From the NCBI GenBank assembly GCA_022571715.1, contig JACZXH010000037.1, positions 1-35,248 of the forward strand: 35,248 nucleotides of DNA. The letters are read 5' to 3'. Positions within the stretch are counted from its first letter, which is position 1. Each line of letters opens with the position of its first letter. The position numbers and the translations under genes are program-made. Source of the stretch: Bacteroidota bacterium. GTDB taxonomy: Bacteria > Bacteroidota > Bacteroidia > Cytophagales > Cyclobacteriaceae. Under the pieces are notes generated by a model. The model saw only the letters and a program-made list of their open reading frames with translations. It ran no database searches and had not been told where the DNA came from. Shown in pieces: positions 32,485 through 35,248 of this stretch.

Positions 32485-34179
32485 TTAAAAATTCAGCTTG
32501 TTCAATTCCTGTACAGCAAAGTTAGCTGCGCGGGCAGTAATAGCCATATAAGTTAACGACGGGTTTTGGCAGGCTGATGATGTCATGCAAGCCCCATCGG
32601 TCACAAATACATTTTTAACAGCATGGATCTGATTCCAGCCATTCAGCACAGAAGTTTTCGGATTCCGGCCCATTCTTGCGGTACCCATTTCATGAATTCC
32701 AAGGCCTGGAGCTCCCTTATGATCAAATATAGAAACATTTTTAAATCCGGAAGCCTCCAGCATTTCTGCCGCGTCGTTTCCCATATCAATGCGCATTTTC
32801 ATTTCGTTTTCTTTGAATTCTGCATCAAAAGTTAGGGTAGGAAGCCCATAAATATCATGCAGATCTTCATTGAGTTCAACATTATTTTCATGATATGGAA
32901 GACATTCGCCAAACGCTGTCATTCCTATCTTCCATTTCCCAGGTTCTCCCATCATTTTTTTTAATTTCTCACCAAGCGCCAATTCTTTCACTACACGCCA
33001 CCAGCCTTCGCGGCTCGCGCCACCCTGGTAACCAAATCCACGAAGGTAATCCCTTTGTTCGTTTTTTAGGTTACGAAAACGTGGTATGTAAAACCCTGCA
33101 GGGCGTCGTCCTGTATAATACTTATCCTCCCAGCCATCGATCTCTCCGGATGCTCCGATTACGAAATGATGGTCCATCAGATTTTTCCCCAGTTCGCCCG
33201 AATCATTACCCATCCCGTCGGGAAACCGGCTGGATTTTGAGTTCATCAATATAAACGTTGACCCAAGTGTAGAAGCATTCAGAAAGATAATCTTTGCATA
33301 ATACGCAATCATTTCACGCGTTTCACTGTCAAGAACTCGCACGCCGGTAGCTTTTCTCTTTTCCTCGTCATAAATAATTTCCGTAACGATCGAATGTGGA
33401 CGAAGGGTCATATTTCCGGTATTCTCCGCACTAATCAGCGTAGTGGCATTGGAACTAAAATATCCACCATAAGGGCACCCCCTCATACAAAGATCCCTGG
33501 CCAGGCATTTTCTTCCGTTATGTAACACCGTTGCATGTGCTGTTCTTCCTCCGGTAAGCACGCGGCCTTTAAAGTTTCTGGATATTTTGTCACGCGCGTG
33601 CCCTTCCACGCAATTGAGACCAAATGGAGGCAGAAATTTACCATCAGGCAACTGAGGCAGCCCCTCACTCATGCCCTGAATACCGGCGTACAATTCCACA
33701 TAATCGTACCAGGGAGCGAGATCATGATAGCGAATAGGCCAATCAATTGCTATGCCATCTTTTATATTTGCCTCAAAGTCCATCTCACTCCACCGATAAC
33801 TATGACGCCCCCACGTAATGGAACGCCCTCCTACATGGTAACCCCGGATCCAGTCAAATCGCTTTTTTTCCGAATATGGATTTTCAAGATCGTTCACCCA
33901 CCAATGTTTTGTAGATTCTTTGATTACATATCCTGTCCGGTTTTGTTTGGGAAATTTCTTTAATTCCTCAGCCGTAACCTGGTCGCCATGCGGTAGCTCC
34001 CATGGATCTTTATTTGCGGTGGGATAATCACCGTGCTTTACCATTCTACCACGTTCAAGTACTAGAGTTTTCAGACCTTTTTCTGTAAGTTCTTTTGCAG
34101 CCCATCCCCCACTGATACCCGTGCCTACCACAATGGCGTCATAAGTGTTTTGCTTCTTTGCTCTGATATTTATAACCAT
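32485..34179 (-). CDS. GMC-family FAD dehydrogenase (catalytic subunit) with Cys cluster motif
   Basis: 564-aa GMC oxidoreductase without signal peptide. FAD-binding GxGxxGG in 'VVGTGISGGWAAKELTEKG' (~17-35) plus 'LVLERG'. GMC signature around 'HVGGRSITWGRHSYRW' (~115-130). A C-x5-C-x3-C-P set (KCLARDLCMRGCPYGG, ~224-238) matches the spacing of the iron-sulfur ligands in bacterial FAD-dependent glucose dehydrogenases. Catalytic His in 'GIHEMGTARMG' (~495) and Asn in 'QNPSLTYMAIT' (~540). First gene of the operon with its small subunit and the TIM barrel; it probably oxidises a sugar or glycoside (gluconate 2-DH / glucoside 3-DH type). No cytochrome c subunit is nearby. Confidence 0.92.
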   Translation of the reverse strand: MVINIRAKKQNTYDAIVVGTGISGGWAAKELTEKGLKTLVLERGRMVKHGDYPTANKDPWELPHGDQVTAEELKKFPKQNRTGYVIKESTKHWWVNDLENPYSEKKRFDWIRGYHVGGRSITWGRHSYRWSEMDFEANIKDGIAIDWPIRYHDLAPWYDYVELYAGIQGMSEGLPQLPDGKFLPPFGLNCVEGHARDKISRNFKGRVLTGGRTAHATVLHNGRKCLARDLCMRGCPYGGYFSSNATTLISAENTGNMTLRPHSIVTEIIYDEEKRKATGVRVLDSETREMIAYYAKIIFLNASTLGSTFILMNSKSSRFPDGMGNDSGELGKNLMDHHFVIGASGEIDGWEDKYYTGRRPAGFYIPRFRNLKNEQRDYLRGFGYQGGASREGWWRVVKELALGEKLKKMMGEPGKWKIGMTAFGECLPYHENNVELNEDLHDIYGLPTLTFDAEFKENEMKMRIDMGNDAAEMLEASGFKNVSIFDHKGAPGLGIHEMGTARMGRNPKTSVLNGWNQIHAVKNVFVTDGACMTSSACQNPSLTYMAITARAANFAVQELNKLNF

Positions 34180-34336
34180 ATAATATGCTTCAGCTGAATT
34201 TCAAAATTCGTACAAGATAGTGGATTAAAAAAAATATTTCATACTTTACCTCATCCATTAAGATGAAATTATTTTGAGGGATCAATTCTTACGTTAAACG
34301 GTGAAATAACGCGATTTTTTACATAATATCTTCAAG

Positions 34337-34344
34337 TACATTTG
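34337..34344 (+). promoter_or_regulatory. -7 element (TACATTTG) upstream of the editing-domain gene
   Basis: Perfect TAnnTTTG, but no TTG at 19-21 nt upstream. It would give a leader of about 120 nt that includes a 15-codon ORF (34371-34418, MNTDRYEVWAKRNRE), whose significance is unclear. Confidence 0.4.
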
Positions 34345-34472
34345 CCTTAGTAAAAGAAACCCTGAACCGAATGAACACAGACAGGTATGAGGTTTGGGCA
34401 AAACGAAACAGGGAATAGCATCTGGCCGGATAAATGAAAATGATTTATTAATCTATTTCAATTATAATCAAA

Positions 34473-34892
34473 ATGAAATTACTTATGATCTTCACAAACA
34501 GGTTTGCTTACAAACCAGGAATTAAAACACTTGAATCCGTTGATGACATAAAACCGGACAAAGTCAGCTTTAAGCGTGCACAAACAGCATTTATACAGGT
34601 GGAAGAAGCGGATGATGATTCGAATTCATTGAAATCAATTGAAACCAAAATGGTAAAAAACCTCAAGTGGATTGCACGTAAAAACAATACAAATCTGATT
34701 ATTCTGCATTCATTTGCCCACTTGTCCGAAAGCAAAGCATCGCCTGAAGTATCAAAAAAACTTTTCGATAATATTGAAACCAGGTTAACCTCGGCAGGGT
34801 TTGAGGTGTTTCAGACTCCTTTTGGCTATTTTCTCGATCTTTACATCGAAGCGCCCGGCTTTTCACTCGCCCGCGTTTTCAAGAGTTTCTGA
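34473..34892 (+). CDS. Freestanding threonyl-tRNA synthetase editing domain (archaeal type)
   Basis: 139 aa. Whole length matches the tRNA-Thr_ED domain (PF08915) of archaeal ThrRS, a DTD-like fold that removes Ser mis-attached to tRNA-Thr. Signs: N-terminal 'MKLLMIFTNRFAYKPG' strand, the middle 'NTNLIILHSFAHLSESKASPEVSKKLFDNIETRLTSAGFEVFQTPFGYFLDLYIEA' where archaeal enzymes have 'HSFAHLSxxxASPExA...L...GFEVxxxPFGWYKxFxI', including the conserved His/Ser of 'SFAHLS' (~83-88). No synthetase catalytic domain is attached, so it would act in trans. Divergent from the GMC operon. Alternative: deacylase of D-amino acids. Confidence 0.8.
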   Translation: MKLLMIFTNRFAYKPGIKTLESVDDIKPDKVSFKRAQTAFIQVEEADDDSNSLKSIETKMVKNLKWIARKNNTNLIILHSFAHLSESKASPEVSKKLFDNIETRLTSAGFEVFQTPFGYFLDLYIEAPGFSLARVFKSF

Positions 34893-35087
34893 TACATTTA
34901 CCAAACATGATGGATGAAGCTGAACTGACTTCTGTGAATTAAGAATTAGAGATAATACCGATGTAGTCTTAGTAGTTATTATGTACATGCAACTTTACCA
35001 GATGAAATTTTGTCACAAAGGCCTAATGCAACACTTATGTCAAAAATTATCATTAGGTTCGGTTTTTTCAGCTACAACGGTAGCTAA
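34893..35087. other. Intergenic stretch after the editing domain
   Basis: No gene recognised. An ATG at 35037 gives a 16-codon frame (MSKIIIRFGFFSYNGS) that stops at TAA 35085-35087 and then continues in the same frame as the coding-like stretch at the window end. Confidence 0.3.
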
Positions 35088-35248
35088 GTTCAGGTAGCGG
35101 TTCAACAGGTTGCTGCGTCCGGCGATGACACCAGAAACATCGGTGTTGCGGAAGTTGGCCTTCCTCCCAGCAACCTGGATGAATCGGACCGAGATATTTT
35201 ACTGGATTTCTACTCCATCAAAAACGTATTCACCCGCGAAATCAACGA
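35088..35248 (+). pseudogene. Coding-like partial frame at window edge, no valid start
   Basis: Open from a stop at 35085-35087 to the window edge: 'VAVQQVAASGDDTRNIGVAE', 'VGLPPSNLDESDRDILLDFY', 'SIKNVFTREIN'. It has the composition of real protein but no ATG/GTG/TTG before the recognisable part. Either the 5' part of the gene is broken (a nonsense codon or frameshift between 35037 and 35100) or I misjudge the start. Family not recognised. Confidence 0.35.

Noticed and set aside
34371-34418. 15-codon ORF before the editing-domain gene, as a leader peptide
   Set aside because: No Thr-codon run or attenuator hairpins, so a regulatory leader is unsupported; only mentioned with the promoter.
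1-35248. CRISPR array or prophage
   Set aside because: No regularly spaced direct repeats and no phage structural or integrase genes are visible.

Overview
The window looks like chromosomal DNA of a Bacteroidota bacterium, probably in the Cytophagales or a related marine lineage. The signs are a primary sigma factor without region 1.1, start sites preceded by -33 TTG / -7 TAnnTTTG promoters with few Shine-Dalgarno sequences, a bacillithiol deacetylase (BshB1), a START-like regulator and a DUF349 protein typical of the phylum, many small lipoproteins, and a relic of a type IX secretion C-terminal sorting domain.

Layout. 1-3500: the 5' part of a secreted PIG-L deacetylase, two unknown lipoproteins and a histidine-kinase relic. 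3500-9010: heme A synthase, a periplasmic MBL-fold protein, a gamma-glutamyltransferase-like Ntn-hydrolase, a small unknown protein and an NTF2-like lipoprotein. 9010-9430: non-coding DNA with strong inverted repeats, ending at tRNA-Thr, whose 3' end is duplicated 156 bp away. 9548-13340: a miaE-yqgE-DUF349 run. 13439-15352: pdxH and a family 2 glycosyltransferase. 15528-23270: a housekeeping block on the minus strand (bshB1, trxB, primary sigma factor, rpsO-pnp, an LptF/G permease and a START-like protein). 23413: tRNA-Met.

23500-30870 is accessory and visibly AT-rich in places. It holds unknown lipoproteins, a broken T9SS cargo remnant, a RES-Xre toxin-antitoxin pair, a membrane glycosyltransferase cut by an IS30-family element, and an alpha/beta hydrolase relic with three in-frame stops.

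30870-34179 is a three-gene minus-strand operon: a GMC oxidoreductase with an apparent iron-sulfur cysteine motif, its gluconate-2-dehydrogenase-subunit-3-like partner, and an exported sugar isomerase/epimerase-like TIM barrel. Together they suggest periplasmic sugar or glycoside oxidation followed by conversion of the keto-sugar. Next to it lies a freestanding archaeal-type threonyl-tRNA synthetase editing domain. The window ends in what looks like a broken or frameshifted coding stretch.

No CRISPR array, phage module or clear defence island is visible. The most unusual items are the palindromic element between duplicated tRNA-Thr ends, the freestanding ThrRS editing domain, the GGT-like enzyme lacking the expected gamma-glutamyl-binding residues, and the gene relics around the IS30 insertion.
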